This document shows positions 31,081 through 42,326 of a stretch of DNA of 64,000 bases, one piece after another. The stretch's first letter is position 1. Each line of letters starts with the position of its first letter. The position numbers were made by a program, and so were the translations under genes. The DNA comes from Coccinella septempunctata (taxonomy: Eukaryota; Arthropoda; Insecta; Coleoptera; Coccinellidae). Location of the stretch: positions 15,818,001 through 15,882,000 of the forward strand of contig NC_058190.1 in NCBI RefSeq assembly GCF_907165205.1. The letters are read 5' to 3'. Below the pieces are notes generated by a model that saw nothing but the letters and a program-made list of their open reading frames with translations, was not told the origin of the DNA and searched no databases.

Positions 31081-31194
31081 TGGTTTGATTATAAGAATCC
31101 CAATAGCAGTAATATAGCACATAAATCTCAGAGTTTTCACCAATGGTATGGGACCCTGATGTTGGAATTGCCCCCACATTGGCTATTTAACGAT

Positions 31195-33202
31195 CATTGA
31201 ACTCTATGGGAACTGGAATGGCTTCGTAGGTAGCAAAATTCGACGAAAAGTGTGTCCGACTGAGAGGGAAGATGTAGAGCAACCCTTCTCTCTCTAGCGT
31301 GTTTTTGTTCACACTATTATAACCTAAATTTAAATGTCATTTTCGTAGATAAATTTTAAATTACATTTAATGTCTTTTTGTCAGTATTTTAGTAAAAATC
31401 GTGGTGAAAAATTGTTTAGAAGCCACAAACTTCCGATTTACATTCCTAAGAAACTCGAAAAATGTTTATATATCAAGTCAAGTTAGCTGTTGAACAGAAG
31501 TTCTTGTGCTTTATCAAAGCTATAGTTTTTTTCCCAGAGTGACAAAAGTATTTTCTTCAGTAACAAAAAACATTTTGAATAAGAAGAATTCCATAACAAC
31601 AATGGTCCAGTATTGTGTTGTAAACGGATGCCATAATGCAGGGGACATAAATATAATATAATATAATATTTTTTCTGTGTAGTGTTGGGATCTCATAAAC
31701 CAATCCATCCTGATCAGTTTAACGGAACTGAGAATCCACAAAAGTAGAGAAGCAGTAAATAATTAGGAATTATGCCTCATGTTTTCATTGTTTTAGGTTC
31801 CCTCTCCGAAAACCTTTTACTTTACAACTTTGGACCAAAGCTACAGGAAGGAAAAATTGGTATCCGTAGAAAATACGTTTGCAGAAAAAAATTTGCAGTC
31901 CCCCACAGGAAATATTTCTTGGCAGTTTGTCAAGGAATTAGAAAAAGTTCAGAGGGAGGAAGGTCTGAGGTTGGCTAATTCCCTCTCATCTCAGCATATC
32001 AATTATAAAAATAGAATTGTGAATGTCAGATTAGCTACTCAAACAATGAGTAATGGGGTAGCGGATGCTATTGAATTTCTTATAAAAAGTGTAAAAGAAC
32101 TTACAATTCAAAGATAGCGCCGCTACCGTTGAATTCTTACCATACTTACAGTGCACCCCCTGAGAGATTCAAAAGCTTCAAAAGTTTTGTTAGTAGAGGT
32201 GGCTTGGTTCTTGCTCCAAACACTGTATTTTTAATTGTATCATTTTTGGAAAAGGAAATGAGAAAACTGTTTGAAGATAAAAAAATTTTGGTGAACAGAA
32301 GTATTCAGTATTTCTCCCAAAAAATTCATCTACTTCTACCATCTCACCCAGTCACTAATGAATTCATTTCAGAGGAACTCCATGAGATTCAAATAATTCG
32401 TAAAATTTCAAATATATTTATAAGGTGTAGAATATTACATCAATCAAAATTAATGAATGATGAACTTCATGGGGGATCCTCTTCTATTAGTCAGAAAATG
32501 ACTAAATTAGTTTTATTTAATAATTGTTAAGCAAATGTAACATTTTTGTCCCAATTATGTTAAATAAAAATATTTCAGCCATTTTGTTCTTTACTTTTTG
32601 ATGTGGTTCCTTTTATATATTGAACTATTTGGAATATTTAAAATCTCTCCACTGACACCAGAGACAGAGTTGTCTCTGGAGCAGAGACAGAGTCGACACT
32701 GCTCTTCATATGATTCCAAAGCTTTATCCGAGGCTTTTCAGAAGATCATTTCCTATATTCTTGCCTCACGATTGAAATTAATATTTATATTCAAATTACT
32801 CAAATTTTATTAATTCATCAAGTCTGCAAGAGTGATTATTGAAAATTTCGTTCTCGAAATTCAGGAAATTATGATTAACATCATAATCATAATCATTATA
32901 ACGAATGATTAATTATTTTTAGAACGAACCGACTCGTTGAAAGATTTGAACAATTTCGGAAATAGAGAAAGAAGTGAGTTTTTCCAATCAGCATCAACCC
33001 TTCAAATATTTTCAGTTCGAATAGTTCATTCTTTCCAAAGATATTATTAATATCTTTGATTCTTTCATTCCCGAACATTGAAATGTTTACGTTGTTAATA
33101 GCAACGGCGTGCGAGAGAGAAAGGTTGCTCTACATCTTCCCTTTGACTCTTCCTCACTTTGCCTGTATCGCGATGCCATTCCAGTTCCCATAGAGTTAAA
33201 TG
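31195..33202 (+). mobile_element. P-type DNA transposon, internally deleted
   Basis: An 8-bp TSD, TTAACGAT, flanks it at 31187-31194 and 33203-33210. The TIRs read CATTGAACTCTATGGGAACT (31195) and CATTTAACTCTATGGGAACT (complement of 33202) and continue with GGAATGGC. A second, internal inverted pair, GGGAAGATGTAGAGCAACC (about 31269) and GGTTGCTCTACATCTTCCC (about 33123), resembles the subterminal inverted repeats of P elements. The start CA, the 8-bp TSD and the remnant coding sequence all fit the P superfamily. At 2008 bp it is shorter than typical autonomous P elements of about 2.9 kb. Confidence 0.88.
31602..32527 (+). pseudogene. P-element transposase remnant with a THAP-like start
   Basis: ATG 31602 begins MVQYCVVNGCHNAGD, which looks like the first Cys pair of a THAP DNA-binding domain, then reaches a stop. 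Further on (about 31830-32116) the frame contains LEKVQREEGLRLANSLSSQH, NYKNRIVNVRLATQTMSNGV and ADAIEFL, close to the catalytic-region segment of P transposases and THAP9. After a stop, 32160-32527 reads FVSRGGLVLAPNTVFLIVSF and continues with a typical P C-terminal helical region. The middle of the THAP domain and much of the catalytic and GTP-binding region are missing or shifted. Introns in the original gene may account for some breaks. Confidence 0.72.
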
Positions 33203-33210
33203 TTAACGAT

Positions 33211-34079
33211 GCAAGGATATACTTTGTTTGCCACTTGTGTGCTCATGGTCGAGAACCCCAACATGAAAATTTTCAGCATAAAATTTTGATTACTTACGAA
33301 AACATTCAATTAACTATGGCGGTAAAACACCCTGTATAGTATAAACCCAAGAATATGAATATTTCGTTTTTACTCAACCTGTTTATGAAGACAATATTTA
33401 TTCCTGTATTTCACGTTAAATGTTAATACAATTAGAATCTGATTTTAATATGATTGCTTACAGGTGTGAAATAGCATGAAACAAATCCGCATTTTGTGAA
33501 AACCGAATTCCCTTCTTTCAATATCCAAATAAGGAGAATTGATAGGAAAAATAGTGCATTTGAATATCTTCAGATCATGACCTGTGAACTCATAAAAACA
33601 CTGGTCTGCTTTCTCTCTGTTGAATAAAAACTGCCATAATCTTGACACATTTGATTTACGACATAATTGCGCTTGGTTCGAGGAAGCCGCTTCAAACGGT
33701 GTCCAAGGGAGCTTGTTTAAAATCTATGCCGGTGTACTCAATGGTTTTCATAGATGGCGAGATTTATAAAATAAAAAAAATCCGGAATAACTCAAAAACT
33801 ACTTTATGAAACTTACTCCAAAAGATCGAATGGGGTCATAATTAATGGCCTAATTGAATTAAAAATTTCCAACATTTTCTTTATGCTTAATCGAAAATTG
33901 GCTATCAATTGTTCGAAAGCGTAGAAGTGCCACATATAATATTAGTGCTCGAAGCACTTTTTGTCAGTGCTCGGCACAGCTCTGAAGTCCACTTAGATGA
34001 TTATACACTGTCACCTATCCTGTCTTAAAACTACGTCAACTACTCAACTAAACTCATATTCTAGAATAGTCCTGAAATA
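33211..34079. other. unassigned interval
   Basis: A single transposon-like end, ACACCCTGTATA, occurs near 33328-33339, but I found no matching opposite end. Nothing else is recognised. Confidence 0.4.
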
Positions 34080-34238
34080 GGCTGGCAACTACTTCATCTA
34101 TGGGATATTGCAACAAAAGAATAATTTTATTGTAGTATTTCTCTACTAAAGTAAATGGTATGGTAGCAATAAATGTGAAAGAAGGTTAGTTACTCATGGG
34201 ATTCCACAGGGCACCGTTCTCGGTCCGCTTTCTTCCTA
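34080..34238 (+). pseudogene. LINE RT fossil, piece 1 (before the catalytic motif)
   Basis: About 34182-34230 reads RRLVTHGIPQGTVLGPL, the RT motif that precedes the YxDD box. It is interrupted at 34238 by a MITE and directly beyond that by a foldback element. The coding sense resumes at 35524. Upstream, VNGMVAINV fits the preceding RT loop after a frameshift. This is probably the same LINE family as the fragment at 430-780. Confidence 0.75.
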
Positions 34239-34563
34239 AAGCTGCGTTTACATTCGCGAAATTTCCTCGCGAAAATCACTCGGGCATCAATTACTCGCAT
34301 CGAGTGAAATTTCGCAGTTCCCAAAACAAAGCGAAATTAAGAGCGAAATCTTTCGCGAGTGGAGCGAGCCGCCTTCAGTGTTTGTTTTCGCGAAATTCGA
34401 TGAGCAAAACCCTTTGATGCGCGGACAAAAACCGACAGACCTAGGGCTCTCAGCGAGGGCCCTCGCCCCGCAATTCCTCGCGGTGAGGGAGGCGTCTACA
34501 CTAGGCGAATTTTCCTCGCGCAATTATTTCGCGAGGGAAATTTCGCTAATGTAAACGCAGCTT
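34239..34563. mobile_element. 325-bp TA-flanked MITE
   Basis: The TIRs begin AAGCTGCGTTTACATTCGCG on the left and AAGCTGCGTTTACATTAGCG as the complement of the right end. TA flanks it at 34237-34238 and 34564-34565. It is GC-richer than its surroundings, with many TTTCGCGA-like words. No coding potential. Confidence 0.9.
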
Positions 34564-34567
34564 TATA

Positions 34568-35521
34568 CAGGGTGGTCCAGATCGTAACCAAGAAATCTTA
34601 ACCACGTATTCTACATCAATATAATGCAATAATACAATAAGCCCTAGTGTGTCATATAAACATATGTCGAGAAATGTTTCCTCTCCGAGATACGGGGTGT
34701 TAAAATTATAGAAAAAAAAAATGTTTTTTATTGATAACTTTCACACTGCTTGAAATATTTTCATGAAATTTGAGACATAGATTTTGAGCGTCAAGGAGAA
34801 CTGTTTGCATAATATCATTTCTTTTCTATTCTACCAGTGGCGTCCGTACTGCAGCGTGACTGAATATTTTCAGATAAAAAATGATACGCCACTGGTTTTT
34901 CCGACAATAAAAATTTCTATAAATCCTTATTTAATTTGGAGCAAATTCGGTTTCATGACTTTTTGCTGTACGAGGCACTGTTTCCGGTTAAAAAAATAAA
35001 ACACATTCTCATGCATGAAGAAATCGCCAAAATCTGATATTGTAGGTACATAATAATAATAAGACTATTTTTGTGAACAATTTCTTCACGCATGAGAATG
35101 TGTTTTATTTTTTCAACCGGAAACGGTGCCTCGTACAGCAAAAAGTCACGAGACCGAATTTGCTTCAAATTAAATAAGGATTTAAACAGTAATTTTTATT
35201 GTCGGAAAAACCAGTGGCGTATCATTTTTTTATCTGAAAATATTCAGTCCCGCTGCAGTACAGACGCCACTGGTAGAATAGAAAAGAAATAATATTATGC
35301 AAAAAGTGCTCCTTGACACTCAAAACCTATGTCTCAAATTTCATAAAAATATTTCAAGCAGTGTGAATGTTATTAATAAAAAACATTTTTTTCTATAATT
35401 TTAACACCCTGTATCTTGGAGAGGAAACATTTCTCGACATATGTTTATATAACAAACTACGGCTTATTTTTGATGAAGAATACGTGGTTGAAATTTCTTG
35501 GTTACGATCTGGACCACCCTG
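34568..35521. mobile_element. 954-bp foldback element with CAGGGTGG ends
   Basis: The left arm (34568 to about 35030) and right arm (about 35075 to 35521) are close inverted copies, starting CAGGGTGGTCCAGATCGTAA. TA flanks it at 34566-34567 and 35522-35523. Each arm contains an inner CAGTGGCGT-type pair of about 70 bp (near 34840-34895 and 35205-35275). Together the arms would fold into one long hairpin. No transposase. Confidence 0.9.
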
Positions 35522-35523
35522 TA

Positions 35524-35580
35524 TACATGAATGGTCTGTTAGGTGGAAGTTGATGGTGATATTCTGAGCTTTGCAGACGC
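35524..35580 (+). pseudogene. LINE RT fossil, piece 2
   Basis: It reads YMNGLL and, after a one-base frame change, VEVDGDILSFAD. Together with the next piece this completes the FADD catalytic box. It is bounded by the foldback element on the left and the hAT element on the right. Confidence 0.8.
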
Positions 35581-37619
35581 CAGTGGCGGCTCGTCGAGGT
35601 AGGCAAGGTAGGCGCCACCTACCCTACCCTCAGGAGTCTTCAGTGCATCTACCAATCAAACTATTTATATTTTGTCACATCAGACCTCCTTTAGTCATTA
35701 TGATTAGTCGAAATATGTTATCGACGAATTGTAATGCAAAAAGTGCGCGATTGAGTTATCCAATTCAAATGTGTTCTAGTCCTATCCCAGGTTATATGAA
35801 ACTTGATGTAATCTATCCCGGCGCCTGCAATTCTACCGCTACACGTCTGCGCAAGGAATCAGTAAAGAAATGGTACATTGGTACGTATAGTGAAATACAC
35901 ATGGAATTAAGCCGGATCGTAGGCACTTCACTCGTTCGCCTTCCGAACATTTCGTTTGTTGCGATCAAGCCCTGTAGTTGGGGAGCCCAAGAGGGAAATT
36001 CGGGATTTCCTCGAGCTTGTCAGATTGATATAAGAGAAGATACCTTGGACTCTGTAGAGTACCTCTACCAAAAATTAGATATAGATTAGAATATAGGGGG
36101 ACTTGTCTAGGACAGCCTGTCAAAATACTAAAAACAAAAACGATTATTGTACATACTCGAGCGTATCAGATTAAGATGTATGTGGTTATGAATACAGAAA
36201 CGATTATACGTACAGGAAGGGAGATATTTCAAAAAATCCCTTTTTTATCATCTTCAAAGTGTCAGATTAAGAAAACCCTCATGATTAGTGTCAGATCAAT
36301 GGGTGAACACGTCTGCAACCCCAAGATCAACCATCTGAATGAAAATCAGACCCTTGAAAAATAGCTTCCTTTGGGTCCAATTAGCATATCCTCCAAAAAT
36401 CTAACACGCTTGAAAATATTTCTTTTACCATTTTCAACTCTTCCGTACGGCCAGCCCCACCACGCAAACTGCCAGACTAACATGAATTCATTATCAGAGA
36501 CACGTAGGGCATATACAGTATATTAATCAGACACGCTCGAATATGTACACCTGACGTTCCTTTTTACATCTTTGAGAACCTGCAGACGCTTTCCCCACCG
36601 CTGAAAGTGCATACATCATAGAACTTTTTTTTCTTTATACCATCTAATCTTCAAAATCCACTAGGTCTCCAGGACGCTTTAGTAAATCCAGATTTCGCAT
36701 CGTCGGCTCCCAACTACTCTGCTACCGTTTTTGCGTGAGGCGAGAGTCTGAGAGCGCTGGAACAAAAACAGTTGGGTTAGAATTTGGAATCAACTTATTG
36801 CGGTTTTCGTTCATTCACTTTATTCTTTATATTTCTGAATTACCGGAAGTGATCGTAGGTTTAGTTTAGAAAATTTCCCAAAAACTGATAAGAATATATA
36901 AAATCTACTTCAGATGGAAATTGAGTACATTTGTTTAGAATTGAATCCTATGCATGATATCAATTGTTCCCTACTGGAAACTACTCAAAGTAAATTGTCA
37001 CAATTGGCCACCCGATGCCATCGCTCAACATTCCCAGATCTGATACAAAATACGGCGTAACATTTTCACGTTCTGTCAAGACCCATTAGTATTGGTGCTT
37101 GTGCGGTTCCAAAATCGAACAAGGTTTATTTGGTTGGTTCTGTTTACTTTTTGGAAAGCCAGAAATAAATTGTGGATACCACAGGGTTATTCCGAATTAA
37201 AAATGTATCCACTGGTATTGAAAAACACGGGATACCGATGGAGTGTTTGAGTATTAGCTATCTGAGTTTGATAAAACGAGAAAAAATTCTTGCACCTATA
37301 CAAGACGCTCTGAAACTGCAGCCTGAAACAGCAGTCTGAAATGTCATTGCAATTGTATAATGAAGATGTTAAAGAGAATTGAATGTTGATGAGTTACTTG
37401 ATTGACGTATAATTTGCTATTTAACAAAACAAGAATTGTCTTTTCGTGGACATAATGAAAAGGGCTACTCTGTCAATGACGGCAATTTCAAAGAAACTTA
37501 ATCTATTAACAATCTATTAGTAAAGTGTTATTCAGAGATACAAGAGCATTTGAAAAGGCCACAATGTTTCAAATTTTCGTCGATGCCTTACCGCACCTAA
37601 ACTTCACGAGCCGCCATTG
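35581..37619 (+). mobile_element. hAT-type transposon, decayed
   Basis: The TIRs are CAGTGGCGGCTCGT on the left and CAATGGCGGCTCGT as the complement of the right end. The TSD is GCAGACGC at 35573-35580 against GCAGACGA at 37620-37627, 8 bp with one change. Removing the element restores the FADDTGSS reading of the host RT, which shows the right-hand TSD is the original. Transposase remnants lie near the right end. The 1.5 kb to the left has no recognisable coding sequence. Confidence 0.85.
37150..37505 (+). pseudogene. hAT transposase N-terminal remnant
   Basis: Across frames I read KNVSTGIEKHGIPMECLSIS, like the Lys-His-Glu/Gly region of the N-terminal TTF-type zinc finger of hAT transposases, then LSLIKREK. 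At about 37420-37500 comes YLTKQELSFRGHNEKGYSVN followed by DGNFKE. That last block corresponds to the conserved hAT word with L-x-K-Q-x-L-x-F-R-G-H and the GNF that follows. The RNase-H-like catalytic domain and dimerisation domain are absent. Confidence 0.65.
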
Positions 37620-37620
37620 G

Positions 37621-38300
37621 CAGACGATACTGGTAGTTCTGTACAAAAGCACATCAGGGTCAGACTTGAAGAGTGTAGGGATTCGCGACTTTGGTCAGAT
37701 AGCAAAATGGTTACAACTGAATAGGCTTACTCTCAATCAAGTCAAAACAAAATACATACCGTTCAAGTTGAATAAAGCAGAGAAAATATTGGAGACATAC
37801 ACTTGGACGATGGATTCTATTCCGAAAATATCCTCTCTAAGGTACCTTGGCATATTGATCGATGAACATTTAAGATGAGATGTTCATATGATGTATTTGA
37901 TAAAGAAATTGAAGGTAATTCTACATGAATTAAGATTTGTGAGAAAAGCAATTGACAGCTTGAAACATCTTAACATCCTATACATTGCTCTGGTACAATC
38001 ACAGTTGTCATATGAAATAATTGGATGTCATTCAAAAATATTTCCTGAAAGTAATCCATGAAAAAAGGTATCCTTCCCCACCAAAGCACTTTATGAGTTG
38101 GCAAGAGTAGGTACCCGACTCGGTAGCCGATAACAGACTTTGCACACAGGATCACTGTGAATATTTTTGAGGGAAAAATACATATCAAAAAGGAGCAACA
38201 TCAACACTAAACAGGGGGAATTGAACTTGCTTTTGAACGTTAAAATTCACCGAGAATAGGCCAGAGATGCTGTAGTTACATTGCACCCAGATATCTGGTT
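37621..38300 (+). pseudogene. LINE RT fossil, piece 3 (catalytic box to thumb)
   Basis: It starts with the DDTGSS end of the catalytic box, then in another frame FGQIAKWLQLNRLTLNQVKT, ISSLRYLGILIDEHLR and the thumb words LKHLNILYIALVQSQLSYEI. It ends without a clear boundary. An open frame at 37525-37878 joins the hAT end to this piece by chance and is not a gene. Confidence 0.78.
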
Positions 38301-38975
38301 TATGGCCCCAAGAATTGGACGATAAGAAAAATAGAATTTCTTTCAAAATACCACTTAAAGAATGGATATTGAATTATAACAGAACCAAGGTATACAACGC
38401 ACAAGATAATAAATAACTTTCAAGAAAAAAAATGTGTATCTAGTCACAACACACTGGGATTTGACAAAAAAATTCCAATGTAACTGAATATGTTAGGAAT
38501 AGTTTATTGTAGAATTCAAAATTTACATAGCTATACACTACAGATTGTGCTCGTGCCATTTCAGATTTTTTTTTCTGCTTGTCCATTAATTATCACCATA
38601 TTATATTCATGAATCATGATTGTAGATAATGGATTGTTTTTATGTAGAAAGTTGATTTTGTGTTTTTTTGGTTGTATTTGTATTTTCTTGAGTAGGTTGT
38701 GTTGATAAAATTTTAGGAGACAATTTGTGGTACATTAAAGAGTATAAAATTAGTCTGTACGAGCTGTGCACATAGTTGATATTCACTATCGGACATCGGA
38801 CGCAACAGTTTTACTGAGTTTATTTTGTGTATTTACGAATAAACTCTATTCTATTCTTTTCAACCTTCATTTATACAGTAACAGATAAGAACCTATTGGA
38901 GAGAAGACTTCTGAAATAATGTTTTCCAGGGGCTAATATAATTGTATGCATTTTTCATTCAATGCGTATATTTGT
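38301..38975. other. unassigned interval, possible LINE 3' region or solo LTR
   Basis: About 38690-38860 has features seen in insect LTRs or mRNA 3' ends (GAATAAACTCTATTCTATTC near 38840), but I find no convincing TG...CA borders or TSD. Confidence 0.3.
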
Positions 38976-39196
38976 CAGACAAATTTCTGTACAACAGATG
39001 GGAATACCCGAAGAAAAAAGAATTCTGAGGCTCGGTTCTTCCGTTCGGGATTAAAGTTAATCCTAGATTAATTTTGACTTTTCCGTTCAATTCTGTCATG
39101 TTAATCTAGGATTAACTTTAATATCGAACGGAAGAACCGAGCCTCAGAATTCTTTTTTCTTCGGGTATTCCCATCTGTTGTACAGAAATTTGTCTG
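38976..39196. repeat. near-perfect 221-bp palindrome
   Basis: Arms of about 96 bp start CAGACAAATTTCTGTACAAC and end with the complement; they differ only near CGTTCGGGATTAAAG against CTTTAATATCGAACG. The loop is about 29 nt (centred near 39086). The match extends evenly to the outer edges. Confidence 0.9.
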
Positions 39197-39519
39197 GTTT
39201 AATCCTGAACTGAGCAACCAGGTCTAAGTAAGGAAATATTACAGAAAATGGTTTCTGCCGGAACATCTGAGGAATTCAATTTTGTGCATAGGATACTATT
39301 ATAGAAAATAATGCGCCGAAACTCATGGTAGAAAACAAACATGTACAATATTGAAGATAAATAGTCAATGTCAAAAACTTAATCGATTAATTCGATATTA
39401 AAGTCTGTTATAAAGAAAAATAGCTCACTTGAAGAATTGGTTCACAGTTTTATGTGAGAGTGATGAAAATAAATTCATTTGGCAAAAAATTATTATAGCA
39501 CAATAGAAATAGTTTTCAA

Positions 39520-39910
39520 TTGAAAACTATTGAAGGAGAAATTACATTCGGAGCTTGCAATTTTGCTACAGGAATATTACTACCCTATCGACATATTTAC
39601 GCTCTCAGAAAAAACTTGGGCTTATCTTTATTTTGTGCAAAATTGATTTATCAACGGAGGATATTCGACCAGTGGATAAAGATGTTCACCTCATTAGAAA
39701 AAAATGAAATTTCTATGGAAGACAATATGACAAACATAGGTCAAGATGTACTTGTCCCTAGTGCCTGCTATGCAGAAAACCACAAACATTTGCCAAAAAA
39801 AGAAAAAGATTACTGGTCATAACTGATTCTATTGCAAATTTAATGAGACAGTCTTGCAGTTTTTCACTTGAACAAAAAAATTATTTTCTTAAAACCCTAG
39901 AATGGTAACG
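39520..39910 (+). pseudogene. Mutator-like transposase, SWIM zinc-finger remnant
   Basis: The frame contains FGACNFATGILLPYRHIYAL, RKNLGLSLFCAKLIYQRR and later NHKHLPKKEKDYW. After a frameshift, DSIANLMRQSCSFSLEQKNY follows. This order matches the SWIM region and downstream tail of MULE-type transposases (CxC...LLPCRHIFALR). The expected Cys before RH is Tyr, so metal binding would fail. No ATG starts the frame and the catalytic domain is missing. A ZSWIM-type host gene is possible, but the decay argues for a transposon fossil. Confidence 0.55.
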
Positions 39911-40287
39911 TTACCAAATCAATATGGAATAGAAGAAGTAGCAGCCACTATTTCAGGTGAGAATGTCATTTCTCAAATTTTATTTATTTTTTCTCAATTC
40001 TACTCTTTTAATAGTTCACACAAGGTGTCATACTGGACTACTTACTTATAATAATATATTAATTTTATTCCAGGTTTTAGCCCCTGTTTATCCTAAGTGC
40101 GGTAGACCCACACCTGAAGGACTCGAGCCGTCACTCAATTCCATTAGATTTCTTTTTGTCATCCGTGTCAAATCTTGTCAAGTCTAATAGTACGAGAGCT
40201 AGCAACGTCGAAAGAATATGAATTGTAGGGTTTAGGTTGATTTTTCAATATATTTATGATTTCTTAGGCTCACTCGAACAAAAAACT

Positions 40288-40748
40288 ACCTCTGCCAGCT
40301 GGGAGACGAATTAATGTCTACCAATTTCATGTTTTACTCTTAAATATCTGAATAATATCAATATCAAAACTTCAGCCATCGTGAAATGGTTTCTTGACTC
40401 ATTTGCGATCATTCACTTCACAATTTCCTGGTCGGATAAAACTAGTATTTGAAAAATTTGAGGGCGTCTGCCTTCTTTTAGCAACCGAATGTCTGCCAAA
40501 TTCATGTTTCACTCTTGAATATCTGAATGATATAATATAAGAATTCCAGCTTTCCTGAAATGGTTTGAAATTCAAAAAACATAATATCTATTATAAATAA
40601 TAGATATAAGCCAAAAAATTCATATTCTCATTTGTGTTCCGAAGTAGATGCCAAAAAAAGGCCTCCTAAAATGACTGCCATTCCATCTTTTTTACCTTGA
40701 AGGAGAACTGCACACTAGAGAACGCAACGTCTCCCAGCTAGGAGAGGT
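40288..40748. mobile_element. 461-bp inverted-repeat element (MITE-like)
   Basis: The ends ACCTCTGCCAGCTGGGAGAC and ACCTCTCCTAGCTGGGAGAC (complement of the right end) pair over about 21 bp. Inside, a segment near 40315-40385 is repeated at about 40488-40560 (TGTCTRCCAAWTTCATGTTT). No TSD is evident. Confidence 0.6.
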
Positions 40749-41235
40749 GTCGATTTCTCTTCGGGTTAGGAATCATCACGTTCACTTTTTGTGGCACACT
40801 TGTCACAAGAGAAAAGGAATCGTACGAATTCATGTTTTATGTAATTGTTTTGAAATCCGGTCCTGTTTTTATTCCTTTGGTGATAATATTTTTTGTCTTT
40901 CGCCGAGATTCTGAATCATTTTGAATTCTATTCAACTCTTTTTTATTTGGAACCCTCAGCGTCTACTGAGTGTTCGTAAAAAAGTAATTAAAAGTATGCA
41001 AAATCGAGCTGTGATTTTTTTTTTTAAATTACATATTGAATTTAGATACAAATTATGTAAACCCTTTTGGAAAATGTAATGCGTAAGTGTGTTTTCTTCA
41101 TAACACACATAAGTATTAAAATTTATTCTTCCGATAAACTTGAAACCTATTTATTCCCTTTCATAAAACAACAATGGAAATGTACTGTCATAAGAGATGT
41201 TCGAAATGGAGTTGTGATTGCGTTGATGTAAAGTC

Positions 41236-41351
41236 CAGTCTCATAATCGAATTTAAAGTCACTTTAAGCTTGAAGCTTCCTCTACTGTCATTTTTAGTGG
41301 GGTTGAAGGAAGCTTTAAAATTAAAGGGACTTTAGGTTTAATTATGAAACC
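41236..41351. repeat. 116-bp MITE-like inverted repeat
   Basis: The left end GTCTCATAATCGAATTTAAA and the complement of the right end, GTTTCATAATTAAACCTAAA, match over about 40 bp with mismatches. A CACTAAAAATGACAG-type centre lies between. No TSD recognised. Confidence 0.6.
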
Positions 41352-42306
41352 GGCCGTTAACCAAACGTACTAGAATTCCGGTCGGGTGGTCCGTAATCAG
41401 TAATCAGTTCCCAGGTAAACCGGATCGGTTGTCACATAACCGCTGTCAACCGATTTCCTGAACCTGGTTGACTTACGGACTATATCCTGAATAAGAAAGA
41501 AAAAAAAATATCAATTGTTATGGCCCGTTGATAATGTCTTTTCCTTATTATTTAAAATTTCACTTTACATCAACGGAACCTCAACTCCAGAAACCTTTCA
41601 ATTATTTCTCAACTATATTATATGTTTGGGTTCCATTCTTTCGAAAAAAATATGACATTTCTCAAGAAAAAATATCTCACTGACTGACAATCTATATCAA
41701 TCTATCCATCCTGAAAATCTTCAATTCATTGTATCTCCTAAACAACTATTTCCACGATACATCTAGCACTCATAGATTTTAGTATTGATAATTCATCAAT
41801 AATAATATTTCAAACTTAACTGAAAAATCACCATTTTCCCAGCTGAGAAACCCTTTTGTTGATCTATTATGTCAACTGGAAGAATTTAAAACATACGAGA
41901 ATTTGTTGTTTAATTAGTTAATATAAAAAAATATTATTATATATAAATTTCAAAGGATCTGGACCAGTACCATTGTAGCTATGATTTATATGGGCAACTG
42001 GAATACTATTGAGTTAAGTAGCAATATCTCGCCATTTAGATTGAGTTGTTTTTCACCGTTTCACGTGAAAGTGGCAGAAAATATTCCCCTTCCTTATAGT
42101 TCTTCCTCCTGTTCCAGGAATCCTATTAGCTCTTGCTTTTGTTTTTCGCGTAAGAACATACGTTTATTTGCGACATTTCTTCGCGTAAAAATCAAACATT
42201 ATTGAGGGTGATTACTATCTAAGGAATCAATAGGAAAATTGATCTAGAGGAGGCGCTCGAAGTTCAAACTGTTCATGTCAAGGCATTTGTTACCGAGTCG
42301 TCGAAA

Positions 42307-42326
42307 TAATAATAATAATAATAATA
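42307..42326. repeat. AAT microsatellite
   Basis: About seven tandem AAT units. Confidence 0.9.

Noticed and set aside
31081..31186. Continuation of the old Jockey ORF2 beyond the second Jockey insertion
   Set aside because: Only a few residues next to the TSD can be made to fit. Further upstream the translation does not resemble ORF2, so I do not extend the old copy.
35571..36089. 172-codon frame with no stop
   Set aside because: It starts in RT sequence, crosses the hAT border and does not resemble hAT or any other protein I know. Its composition looks non-coding.
37525..37878. 117-codon frame resembling a gene
   Set aside because: It runs from the end of the hAT element into the LINE RT fossil, so it is a chance fusion across an insertion border.
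38699..38876. Solo LTR
   Set aside because: It has TG at one side and CA at the other with an AATAAA-like signal, but no matching 4-6 bp TSD and no second copy in the window.
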